In this document: positions 54,005 to 64,000 of the stretch, in pieces
Layout: each line of letters begins with the position of its first letter
Position numbering within the stretch: position 1 is the first letter of the stretch
Assembly (NCBI GenBank): GCA_030062745.1
Contig: CP099843.1
Location: 21,736,583 to 21,800,582 of the forward strand
Source: Capitulum mitella
Lineage: Eukaryota > Arthropoda > Thecostraca > Pollicipedomorpha > Pollicipedidae
Length of the DNA: 64,000 bases
Direction of reading: 5' to 3'
Made by a program: the position numbers and the translations under genes
The notes under the pieces: generated by a model
What the model was told of the DNA's origin: nothing
The model's database searches: none
Seen by the model: only the letters and a program-made list of their open reading frames with translations

Positions 54005-56152
54005 ATACGAGGGGTGACTAAAAATGTTCTCGACCTCACCCGCACGCAGTGCGAGAAAAACAGCCGTATTAGCAATACATTACTTTGGATCTCTTGCCCA
54101 TGTGCGCGCAAGCTTGCAAATATCTAACCATGATGTTTTGCTTCACAGGCATTGGCATAGTCTATGCTGTGGAGACCAGATGATGATGATTCGGTTTTAT
54201 ACAACGATTCGGCCACTGAGAATCGCTGTAGCCGATTTCGCGCTGGAAGTTGTGGAAACTGTGAAAATGGCAAGAATGCGGTGCGCGACGTAAAATATAT
54301 TTTGCTTACAACGTCTGTCAACTCAAGAAATTTTTACCAATGTGCGTGGCACATTAGGTGATTCAGGTCGACCAAACTTCAAAATAACGCAGTGGTGTGC
54401 CTCACTTAACCCTGTTCCCGGATGGTTGACGATATGACCGATTCCCGGCAGGGGGGGGGGGAGATTCGGCTCCCCCGAAATCTCGAGAATACAGATCCGA
54501 TTAAGTCGCAACAAACAGCCTTTGAATTTGCCATGACGTAAACTACATTTTTATAACACGGAAGTTTTCAAAATTTTCCGAGGGGTGTATACATGGGGGC
54601 AAAAAGGCCAAAGTGGGGGTATTTTTGGACTTCTTATAACTCCCTTGTTTATGGGCCGATTCTCATGAAATCGGCATGAATCGAGAGGATTATGGATGGG
54701 ACTTTTACCATTTGGATATAAATTTGAAATTTTGAGAAAATTTATAGGCGTTCACAGGCCTTCGAAAATAGGAGGATAAGTTTCGTTCAAAAACTAAAGT
54801 AAAAAGAAAAATTAAAAGCACTTTTTGGGGTTCTTCTAGTCGTGTTATGCTGAAAAAAAGTACAAATTATATCACAATGTTTGTATAATGTTAGCATAGG
54901 CGGCACCAGGGACATGACAAAGGGGGAGCTGCCATGGTCACATGTCCTTCAGATCAACTTACGACTTTTGACCTTTAATGACGTCCAGTAACCTTTAAGT
55001 CATTTGGGATGATTTCCTGCGCATTTAAGATCATCCTAAAAAAAGTTTCCAGTCATTTTAATTCACTCCTCTTTCTAAGATTCCATTTTACGGCTGTTGT
55101 GACGTAGGGTACGCGCACTCACATTTTAGGTCATAGCGCTGTGACCCGACTTGATATCTAGCTGAAACTTGGTACAAGAGTAAAGGACACCCTTCCACGT
55201 CATATAAGTTTCGGGTTCGGCATTTAAAAAAATAGCACCAAAATTATTACCATGAAACCAAACTTTGACTTTTGACCTTTGACCTGACCTTGTGAAGTGA
55301 CCTCAGATGAACAAAATTGTATTTTTCAGCAAGTTCTATCCTAAAAATGTAATTTTTGGCAGTTATTTTCCTTTTGTTCTCAACAACGCCAAAAATGGCC
55401 TGAGGCGCCTCCCAAAAACGTTGCCTGGCTCCGCCCCTGAGCAAAACAATTTCACGAATTTCTTTTTTCACAGACCATAAAACGAATAGTTAGGAAAAAT
55501 GGCGAAGTTTCGCGTGAAGATGCGTGAAAAACCCTGGAATTGGCAAGCAAAAACCCGAGGGGGTCGGATTCAGCCCCACTCCCGGGAAAAGGGTTTATCG
55601 GGAAGGCCATGTTCACTGAAGGTACTGAATGGTCAGGGCGACCTTCAACATCCGCAAGCGAAGAAAATGCTGAGAAAGTCCGCGATTTGGTGTCGAGTGG
55701 TCGTCGGCTGGATGTTAAACACATAACCAAGAAAGTTAAGATGTCATGTGGCAGCGCCCATTTGGTACCCGATCGCGGACGTTTCAAAATTTTCTTCGCT
55801 GGTAGATGTTGAAGATCGTTCTAACTAGTCAGCACCTTCAGTGGACATGTCCCCCCGCTTAAAAGTTATTATTGTGAAATCTAATGGAGCTGAATTACCC
55901 AATGTGCCACGTCCATTTGTCCTAAGTTGGCACGTGTTTTAAGCAATTTTTTTACGATGCGCACCTCATTCTTCTACATTTTCACAGGTTTAGAAAACTT
56001 GGACTATACAAACAGAAAACGTATTAAGGTAAGATGTTTGGAAACTTACGTGCACACTGTTAAACAGCATAAGTTAACGCAGAGTTAATATGGTTGTTTT
56101 TTCTCGCGCTACCTCCGGGTCGGGCAGACAACTTTTTGGTCACCCCTCGTAT
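54005..56152 (+). mobile_element. Mariner transposon remnant, 2.1 kb, with an inserted element
   Basis: The two ends are inverted repeats of about 65 bp: both begin ATACGAGGGGTGAC and share GCGAGAAAAA and ATATTA- or GTATTA-like words further in. A TA lies at each boundary, as expected for mariner target sites. At 55540-55790 the + strand encodes WSGRPSTSASEENAEKVRDL, VSSGRRLDVKHITKKV and KMSCGSAHLV, the DNA-binding region of mariner transposases. The catalytic DDD domain is missing. The first half is filled by unrelated sequence, including the element at 54897-55440. Confidence 0.8.
54897..55440. mobile_element. Small inverted-repeat element nested in the mariner remnant
   Basis: The left end AGGCGGCACCAGGGACATGA and the right end, on the other strand CAGGGGCGGAGCCAGGCAAC, are similar, and each leads into a G-rich then CTGCC or GGCGCC word. 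It is about 540 bp, fits a MITE, and has no coding content. Family unknown. Confidence 0.45.
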
Positions 56153-59100
56153 CATGGAAATTTGGGGCATGGGACCAAGGAGAGAGCACGCAGAACATTA
56201 CGGCCTCCCCATGTATCCAGAACTAAGTATGTGAAGTGCTGCTTAAAAAGGTTGAAATGAAAAACAAAGAAAAGAAGACAAAGAGGACAAATTTTCCCTC
56301 GACGGTACTGAAAAAAATGGTACAAATGGGTGAAAGTTCTTGAAGGTCATCTGTAAGGTTTTGGTATGATTTCAGACTAGATATCGCTTTCCGTTTCGCC
56401 AAAAGATCAAGCAACCGGCTTACCTTTAGTTCATTGCTCTACCATAGCAGGTCTGGAAATGGCTAGGGAGTCGCACCAGCAGCTATTAAAGGTGGCTGGA
56501 TGTGGCATGCTGGCTATGGTTAAGACGCCGTGCTGATTTCTACATTGGAATTTTAGTCGACTTGCTGATGTTCTTTGCTCTTTGATTTCTCCATTTTCTT
56601 GTTAGATCTGTGCTGTTGTAGTCGGTATAGACAGGGTGTCGTTTTCAAGCTGAAGTGTTTGTTAAATACTTTTTTTTTAACCGAAACAATGAGCAATCAC
56701 TTGGAGCACAAAAGCATGAAATGTGTTCTGATGGCATCGCTCCTGGCATATTTTATAATGCGCATGGGTTTTGTGGCATGCCAACCATGCCAACTCAACC
56801 GGTGAAGAGTTGAGTACACACCACCAATTCAGATTTTGATGGAATGAAGTGTACAGGGTTATCTCATGTCTTGATCATGGTTCCGAGGTATGGGGCTTTG
56901 CAGAAATCGAACATGGCCTGAAGCGTACATATTTGTTCGGTCTCTCGTCGCTGTAAGCTGGCACGCGCTGTCAGACATCTGACGGCCCGCCGATTCCGTC
57001 ACAAGGACCTTTGCTAATGCCAAGGAAATGCCACTCACAATCTAGGTCGAAATCTTCGTCGCGTAGAGATATGTTTCTAATGTTTCACTGTTCTGCATTT
57101 GCATTTGTTGTGCAGCAAAACTGACAGTGAAATAGTGAATTTTCCTTTTTCCCTGATTTTTGAATTGAAGCGTTTAGTTACCCCTGTCTGGAATGTATGT
57201 ACACATTTAATACTGTGTTGAGTGTTGTCGCTTATCACACAGATCATGCAATAAGTTTTACAGGCTGACCAGCAGTGGTTGTATATACAATAAACGCGTA
57301 AGCGATCACCTGGGCATTCTCTCAGTGGTAATTCGGGGCATCGTCTTGGGCCACAAATGAGTAGTGTTCCGCAAATGCACCCATCACCATTGCTTCATCT
57401 AGAGGAAAATTTGTTTTTAAGTCTAATGGAATTGTTTTGCGCTTGGGCAATGCGACGGTGACGACGCAGTAAAACAAAAAAAAATAAAAATGTTATCGTT
57501 TGTTAGAACGCCGATGACCTTCACTCACTGACGCATTGACACTGAAGTTGTCTTGCCAGTGCTCACCTACGGCATGTATTCCGCCTTATTTACTTCAGAC
57601 AGCTATTCCATATCAGAAGACTGTGTCCTTAGATCAGATTCGTTGAGGTATTTTTCGAATTTTCCTGGCATGAAATGTTCGATATATGAAGAGAATACAG
57701 TTTTTACTATGCAGCCAGTTGTTGTTACATCAGTATTAATTGCTCTTGTCTTGAGTTTGCATTTTGATGACACATCTACAAACAGGAAGAGTGTACCGCC
57801 AGCACTGACCAGCAGGCACGTAGCCAGGATTTTCCTGGGGGGAATGTTAAATTTCGTTATATGTCTCTGGTATACGACAAAATTTGAGGAAAAACAGAAG
57901 TTGTATGAAAATTGACTCATATTCAAGGCTTGAGGAAAAACAGAAGTTGCATGAAAATCGACTCATATTCAAGGCACAATAAAAGCAAAATGTTTGCTTT
58001 TGCATCTTATACCATCACTGTTCCGTATTCTTGCGAAATCGTTAAATATCTAGTGTAGACCTTTTAGCTCAGGGGAGGCATAGTTTCCATGCCCCCCTTG
58101 GCTCTTAGCAGGCGAGTGCACACCATGGAGGCCTCAAACCTGCAAATGATGAAAATCTTACGGGCGCTGTTTTATCTCCATATTGCTGGTATGCTTCTCT
58201 GAAAAAAACGCAGCATTTACCGTTTTTGGTGGTGACGTGTTTCACCGTCTTGGTACCGCACATTCACATTTTTTCTTCAGAACAAAGCCTACTGGTGTCG
58301 TCTCGCTGGTAAAATTTCTCTACAGTTGAAAACATGATAGGTCGCATGTACTGACGACGACCGATGAAAAGTGCGCACTTATTGCATGTGCCTCTAAAAG
58401 ATGGCACAATCCAATATTTTCTCTAATACTTGTCCCACAGGTAAACTGGAGCTGCGTTCGTTGTTGTTTGGCCCTGTTCACAGCGCAGCCATCTGGTGGG
58501 TGTGATAAGTAATCAGCCCGGCCACAGAGCGGACGCCGGCGACGCAGGCCAGCGCCCGCAAAGCTCGACACGGCCGCCTCCAGGACTGTTTAACACCATT
58601 TTGCAACCAAAGTTTCACTATATTTCTCAATGATTCCGGGTCTGAATTGCACGGAAATTACGAGTATCGAGGTTTGAAGAAACACAACTGACACCATCTT
58701 TTATAAATCGCTCTTGTTAAATTTAACCGTGCAAAGCAGAGCTGAGCTATTTTTGAAATTTATTTTCTTACAGACAGTTTAAAACACATTGTTTTGTCCA
58801 AATGACGTCGTTTTCGCATCTTTGAAATTCATACTGGTCGCTAAAATTCAGCGCATTTTAAGGTTTACTGCATGCTGTGCCGTCACATTTTGACGTCACT
58901 GTCAACAGCGGAAAGCTGTTCGGAGAAGTTTACAAACATCAGTATCGTGGTCAGGGCATGAGACAACTGCATGCACATCATTTCATCAAAACTTGAGATG
59001 GCGGTATGTGCTCAACCGTTTGAGTTGGCAAGGGATGACCCGCATTTAGTGACCTGCATATGGTGGTTCCAGTGCAGTATGAAGGGAACCGACCGATCCT

Positions 59101-59714
59101 GATTTAAATGGAGATGTCCAGAAAGCTTTGCAAGCTTTCTCAAACCGCTTTTTCTGCGTTCTGATTTGCGGTCCTCTGAGGTCATGTTTAATGCCAACAT
59201 CCACAAAAGCATTAGGCAGTTCTGTGTGGAGCGCGTATTAGCTAACAGGCGTCCCTTAGGAAACGTCCTTGTCAAGTCCTATGTTTGCTTGTTTTGCAGC
59301 CCCTGTGGAAGGGCATTGCAGAGGAGTATTGGAGCGTGTACTTCTGGTTCCCTCTGAAAAACGTGTATGTCAGTAGTACTCTTGTGGTGAACACGCTTTT
59401 CAAGTGTTGTTATCTTCCGATATTTTTTATGGTATGCAGCGTTTCTAAATACGTTTTGTACATCATATAATCCGGATAAGTTGATGGATTTTCTCGCAGT
59501 GGTGACGCCAATAAGACCCACCATTAGCTTTTGGCTTTGTAATGACCTTGGCTCACTTGGTCACTTATTTTCCCAAGTCCGCGGCCATGATGCGACCTCT
59601 GGTCGCCGCCCGCACTCCGCTCATCCGTGCTCGTAGCTTGTTTGTTTTCTGGCTTCTTTTTCGACGCATCAGTCAGGACTCACCACTAGCGTCGTAGTCG
59701 GAAGCCGACACTCT
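56153..59714. other. AT-rich intergenic DNA, no recognised genes
   Basis: Open frames at 56223-56414, 57553-57926 and 59012-59275 show no known family. A probable small element lies at 57815-58110. Confidence 0.5.
57815..58110. mobile_element. Probable short element with G-rich inverted ends
   Basis: The left end GCACGTAGCCAGGATTTTCC then GGGGGG; the right end, on the other strand, GCTAAGAGCCAAGGGGGGCA. The left end resembles the starts of the dispersed repeats at 10013 and 61089 (AGCCAGGATTTTC). Confidence 0.35.
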
Positions 59715-60551
59715 GGGGCCCGTTCCATCAATGTCGTATTTAGGATAAGTATGAAGTATGACTGACAAAGTAAGACATGGTAAATATCCAGTTTCATTAG
59801 ACGTCCAAATGACGCATAGGACAGCGCGTTCTTACGCAGTTCCCTAAGCAGAAATGAACAAGTATCTGGAATAAACTGCTTGCTGAGTAGTGAAGTTACA
59901 AGAACAAGGCAGATGTTTACCAAGATTATGCTGTGTGCGATTAACAAATATTTCTGCAAGCAGTTTTGTACTAAAAATATATTTATTCCATGCCATCTTA
60001 TACGACTATTTAGATGATGGTAGTCTTGCGTAAAAACAGCCTAACAGAAATAGGCAAAGCTGTAGACAATGAATGGCGCACTGCTTACCTGAGCTTTGAT
60101 AGGAAAGATTTGAACTGACGTGATACCCGAATGCCCACATTCTCCATCGCAAATAGCTATCCTCTACTGGAACGGCGTTCTTTGTCGCAGGATGCTGGTA
60201 AGGCGTTGGTTAACTACAAGAGGAAGCCTGATGACCTTGGAAGATTAACTTTTTCTTCAGTCTGTATTTTGCTAACAAAATACGCCCGCAAAGTATTTCT
60301 GCAAAACTACGTCACGATTGGCGGTCTTACTTTGTTTGCCTTACTTTCCCGTGGGTATTACGCATTTCGGGATAAGTAGAGTCGCCGGTGAAACAAGATT
60401 TTCATAACTACGCCATAAATGTCAAAGTACGTCTTACTTTGACAGGCGTACTTGTTCATGACATTGGAGAAACAGACTACTTCGTATTTAAGATAAAAGT
60501 GTTCTAATTAGGACGCTTTTGTCCTGATATGGCATTGGCGAAACGGGCCCC
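59715..60551. mobile_element. Short-TIR DNA element, about 840 bp (MITE-like)
   Basis: The left end GGGGCCCGTTCCATCAATGT and the right end, on the other strand GGGGCCCGTTTCGCCAATGC, continue to match for about 34 bp. A perfect 10-bp hairpin (TGTCAAAGTA, loop CGTCT, TACTTTGACA) is at 60420-60444. No transposase domain is recognised. Confidence 0.7.
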
Positions 60552-61088
60552 TGCTCGTAATCGGCCACCCCTCCGGCCAGGCCTACGTGGTCATAGGCCA
60601 GGAGGCAGTGACAGGCCGGCCGCGCCGGTTAAACGTTGACCGGCCCGGCTGAATGCCAGCCCGGTAAACCATTACCAATGCTGTACAACATATACACAGC
60701 AGACGTGATGTGCTACATGAAGGCGTTTTATGTTCGTACAAGCTGAATGGCGTAGTCGTAACGATCTCTCGCACGAGAGGTCTCAGCAGATGTTCTGTCT
60801 TACGGTCTTTGATATTCCCCTATGGATGTCCTGTGCTTGCCGCATCCAACCGTCACTATTTGAAAACGTTACCTACCTTGAACTGAAAATGCATTGCTTA
60901 TAACGCTGTTCATTTTGTTGGTCGGGTCGCCGTTAGCGTCCTCTGGCAGGCTAACAGATTTAATGGTGTTTGAGCGCCATTAATTCAGGCGTTATTTCTT
61001 ATTACTGTCTGCCAACATGTCCGATTTATCAGCCCGTAATCATGAAAACGAATCCAATGTTCTTTCCAGCTTGATAGATATCTGCAGG

Positions 61089-61225
61089 GGCCGCGGCCAG
61101 GATTTTCTTAAGCATGAGGCCCGGAGCTCAGTGTGAACTGAAATCATACAAAAACCGTCCGCAGGGAAGACGGTATGCAATGGTTTTCGCAAAAAACGCG
61201 GACCTGAATGGAAGGGCCCGGGCCC
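61089..61225. repeat. Dispersed repeat, copy 2 (partner near 10013-10145)
   Basis: It aligns with 10013-10145 through GATTTTCTTAAG, GGAGCTCAGTGTGAACTGAA, TGCAATGGTTTTC and GGGCCCGGGC in the same order. Confidence 0.75.
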
Positions 61226-61728
61226 CCCGCTCCCCCTTTGACCGCGCCGTTGGATATTTGCATTTCATGAAACGTTTTCGCTGTGACAGTACATAACCTT
61301 TTCCAAGGTCCCTTAAACGAGCTCATTTTGTATGATTTTGTTGTCTGCTACTTCTTGATGTGCGTGAGAAGTGTCACCAGCCGGATATCACATTTAGAAC
61401 CGTATGTCTTCAGCTCTGCCTGGCCTAACCTGCTTCTCGTTTACGCAAAAGAAGAAGGAGATTCAACCTCCCGGGTTGAAACAAAAAAAAAATGATTAAG
61501 ATATATGTCAAGAGACAGCAGGCGCCATGAGACACAATTGATTAAAGGCAACCATATGCATTCGTTAGGCTATTCATGTACGTTATGTTTCGGGCCCTTA
61601 TTTACATTTTCTTCGGTTTTGCTTTCAGTTTTAATTTGTTCTAATTCATTGGCGAATCATGCACAAAAGCGGGTCGATCCATAGATCCTGGCTATGTACT
61701 CAGTTTTACTTTGGTTAAGCTTCCTTCA

Positions 61729-61988
61729 AAATAAAAGACGTACGTAACCTGTCATCTGGGCTAGAGGAAAGATCTCTGTAGCTGTAATTATTTTTTCTTG
61801 TTCGTGAGCCGAAAGGTCAAAAGAAAACGTGAGAGATTCTCCCCAGTCACGTTCAGTTTCAAAAATCACACCACCGAATGGAACGTTATGATTATTTGGC
61901 CCCTCAGGGGTACAAGCTAAGCTCACTATAAACGAGCCATTTCCTGCAGGTATTTTCGAGCAGGTTTTTAGGCCCTTAAAATCCTAGC
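61729..61988 (-). other. Protein-like open stretch of unknown family
   Basis: The - strand is open for about 84 codons, starting just after TAG and ending at a TGA near 61730. The translation starts DFKGLKTCSKIPAGNGSFIV and continues ACTPEGPNNHNVPFGGVIFE, TERDWGESLTFSFDL and AQMTGYVRLLF. Its balanced amino acid mix and lack of low complexity, in AT-rich DNA, look like coding sequence, either an exon or a relic. The leading TAG could be a splice acceptor, with a weak pyrimidine tract. No family recognised and no matching second exon seen. Confidence 0.3.
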
Positions 61989-62169
61989 ATGAGCGCTCAA
62001 TCATGCCATTGAATAGAACTGTTTTGTCACAGTCTGGATGTTTACAGGTATTTGGCATACTCATTGTGCTGATGCTCAGTAGGAATAAAATACTACAGAT
62101 ACTTGACTGCCGGCGTATTTCTCTATCCTTGAGCTCCCCGAGGGTCCTTTGGTAGCCGGCTTACCAAGT

Positions 62170-62644
62170 TCAGCTTCGTCATTGGCCGCTAGATGTCAGA
62201 GACGGCGCATCCGGCTCGTTCCGGCGGCAGGTGTGCCGGCCCGGCGGGCCGTGAACTCTGCGGCGCTGATCGCCCGCGTCGGCGGCCAGCGGCGAGTGAG
62301 AGCGTCGCAGCGGCCGCGCGCAGACCTCAGCGTGCCCGCACCACGTCCGCCAGAGTGCCGCGCGGCCGCCGCGCCGACCCCTGCGACAGCACCTGGCCGC
62401 GGGGAGGCCGACGGCGGGTCCCGCTGTGCGCGGCGCGCCGCTGTTCCGGTCGGCTGCACCGGCGACCGCGTCCAGCCGCCGTCGCCCAGTTGCAGGCCGG
62501 CGGCGCGGCGGGGACTGGCGCCGAGCGACGCGACGCAGGCGGCCGGCGGCGCGGCGTTGAGAGCTCGCCGGCGCCCGCGCCGATGCGTCGCGGCCCCGGC
62601 GGCGGCCACTTCCGGCGGCGTAGCGGCCACTTCCGGCGCACGGG
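62170..62644 (+). promoter_or_regulatory. CpG-rich promoter and 5' UTR region of GIPC
   Basis: Composition changes abruptly from AT-rich to very CpG-rich at about 62170 and stays so past the GIPC start codon, as at a CpG-rich promoter. Two CACTTCCGG words (62607-62615 and 62628-62636), an ETS/GABP-type consensus, lie 30 and 9 bases before the ATG. ATTGG, an inverted CCAAT box, is near 62180. The start site was not fixed. ATGs at 62193 and 62583 are out of frame with GIPC. Confidence 0.55.
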
Positions 62645-62905
62645 ATGCCGCTGTTCGGGCGGGCGCGGCGGCGCGGCCCGGACGGGCCCGACAGCCCGGT
62701 GAACGGCCACCGGGCCGGCTCGGACAGCTCGGGGGACGGGCCGGCGTCGGGCCACGAGCCGCGGGCCGACTCGCCGGCCCGGCCCAAGCTGGTGTTCCAC
62801 TGCCAGCTGGCGCACGGCAGCCCCACCGGCATCATATCCGGCTTCACCAACGTCAAGGAGCTCTACCAGAAGATCGCCGACTGCTACGACATGCCGGTCT
62901 CGGAG
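62645..62905 (+). CDS. GIPC: GIPC PDZ-domain endocytic adaptor, first coding exon
   Basis: GIPC proteins link receptors, through a central PDZ domain, to myosin VI on endocytic vesicles. This exon gives 87 residues. The start [10 protein letters not shown] resembles vertebrate MPLGLGRRKK. A Gly/Ser/Pro-rich lead of about 45 residues follows, then the opening of the conserved GH1 domain, [19 protein letters not shown] and [20 protein letters not shown], close to human [14 protein letters not shown] and [15 protein letters not shown]. The donor is TCGGAG|GTGAGT at 62905/62906, phase 0. In the family the next exon begins with VMFCTLN-like sequence; it, the PDZ domain and the GH2 domain lie beyond the window. 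The start codon was chosen because it begins the family-like N-terminus. Confidence 0.94.
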
Positions 62906-64000
62906 GTGAGTCCAGGGACGGGCACGCAGTGTACGTCAGTGACGGTGCGCGTCAGGGGCTCCCTGCGAACGTCAGTGATGCCCAGAGGAAGCGTCACGCT
63001 CGGCAGCGTCACACCGCGCCAGCTGACCAACGCTACACTGCACCAGCTGACCTCCCTGTGGTCGACTTTTGAAGGCCATGAGGGGCAGTGCTGGCGTGCA
63101 GGAAGGTCCGAATTCCTTGTCTGTTGAACGTCCTTGGGTGGGAAACTGTGTCCGTCTAACTTATCGTGTCCTGGAGATCTTGGCAGATTGTTCAGTTGTG
63201 CGTCCTGCTCTGAATCACCGCTTTGGCGCTTGCCTTTGTTTTGTGATTCTCCTAGAATAGGATCCACGGGCCAGATCTTTCATGGTGCCGAAGGTGACCG
63301 AGTCGTAGATAGAAAACTGTTGGTGTTCTGCTAAGATACAGATGTATAGATCCCCTGTTACTAAGCATTTAAAAAGTTCTAGAAAAAATTTTCAGCTTAA
63401 CTAGCTACCCCCCTCCCCCTTGACCTATCCTCATGTCTCAGATGACCTGACTTGCTGCAGTTACCAGAAAACGTCATTCAGAAGGAAGTAATGCGCTGCC
63501 CCCACCGGATCCACGTCAGTGAATTTCACCAGTTGCTCCTTAAAGCGGTCTAGTTACATCCGAAACGGAATGCTGGAACCACTCACGTCTCCATCCGACG
63601 TTACGGTTAGCGTGGTAAAGATGTCCACTGAGGTAGGAAGTCACACAAGCCAGCTGGGGCGAGAGTATCGCCGTGACGACTCAGGCTCGACACTTGGCTG
63701 GAAAAGGGGAACGCTCCTCACCTGAACCGATCCGAAGGCGTGGTAACCTGGTAAGCAGCGCTCTCTGCAACTGGTGCTCTGACAGAGCGATCTCCCGTGA
63801 TGATCTGGCGACTGACGGCTTATGACGTCCTTCAGACTGGTTTCTGCTAGTCATCGGTTGAATTATTCCAATCAGTTTCTCGGGTCGAAATGGTATTCCT
63901 GTGTTGCGATCGGATGGCGGTGCGACCATGGATCCCCGCGGGTTTTTGTGGTATCCAACGACAGTCAAGGATCTGAGTTCGTGGCCGTCTTGCACGTGCA
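62906..64000 (+). other. GIPC intron 1 (runs off the window)
   Basis: It follows a consensus GTGAGT donor. The first 150 bp contain imperfect repeats of GTCAGTGACG- and AGCGTCAC-like words. Nothing else is recognised and no second exon is reached. Confidence 0.85.

Noticed and set aside
62149-63072. 307-codon open frame across the GIPC 5' end, and a 225-codon one on the other strand
   Set aside because: Both overlap the recognised GIPC exon in other frames and are Ala/Arg/Gly-rich, as expected from CpG-rich DNA with few stops.

Overview
This is a stretch of animal nuclear DNA. It has spliced genes with GT/AG introns, long introns full of repeats, CpG-rich blocks, microsatellites, minisatellites and several families of decayed transposons. 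The protein sequences are bilaterian. A protostome, probably an arthropod and perhaps a crustacean, is my best guess, but the sequence does not settle the species. There is no bacterial operon structure, rRNA or CRISPR array.

Three conserved genes can be read. (1) The last three coding exons of glucose-6-phosphate dehydrogenase (G6PD) lie on the + strand at 1-1636 and run in from the left edge. (2) Six exons of a TIKI (TRABD2-type) Wnt-inactivating metalloprotease lie on the - strand between 35262 and 3805. They join in phase at every junction to give about 465 residues ending in a hydrophobic membrane-anchoring tail; the signal-peptide exon was not found. (3) The first coding exon of GIPC, a PDZ-domain endocytic adaptor, lies on the + strand at 62645-62905 and runs off the right edge. 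G6PD and TIKI converge tail to tail across about 2.2 kb. These are ordinary housekeeping and signalling genes with no sign that they work as one system.

From 1 to about 42.9 kb the window is mostly GC- and CpG-rich. It holds the TIKI introns and upstream region, with minisatellites (19.25-19.72 kb, 36.0-36.4 kb, 38.38-39.03 kb), perfect hairpins and a Penelope-like reverse transcriptase fossil at 28.1-28.4 kb. At about 42.96 kb the composition turns AT-rich and stays so until about 62.1 kb. This block is a graveyard of transposons. It has two 1.1-kb copies of one repeat in opposite orientation (42965-44075 and 48545-49710), a 1.3-kb Tc1/mariner element between them, a second mariner remnant with a smaller element inside it (54005-56152), and a short-inverted-repeat element (59715-60551). 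CpG-rich DNA returns at the GIPC 5' end.

The observation I would follow first is in G6PD. The splice acceptor and 5' end of its last coding exon exist in three tandem copies 76 bp apart. Each upstream copy keeps the reading frame, the start of the conserved FGSRGP motif and its own stop codon, so each would give a different, shorter C-terminus. Second is the last TIKI intron: retaining it would end the protein two bases past the donor site, before the membrane anchor.
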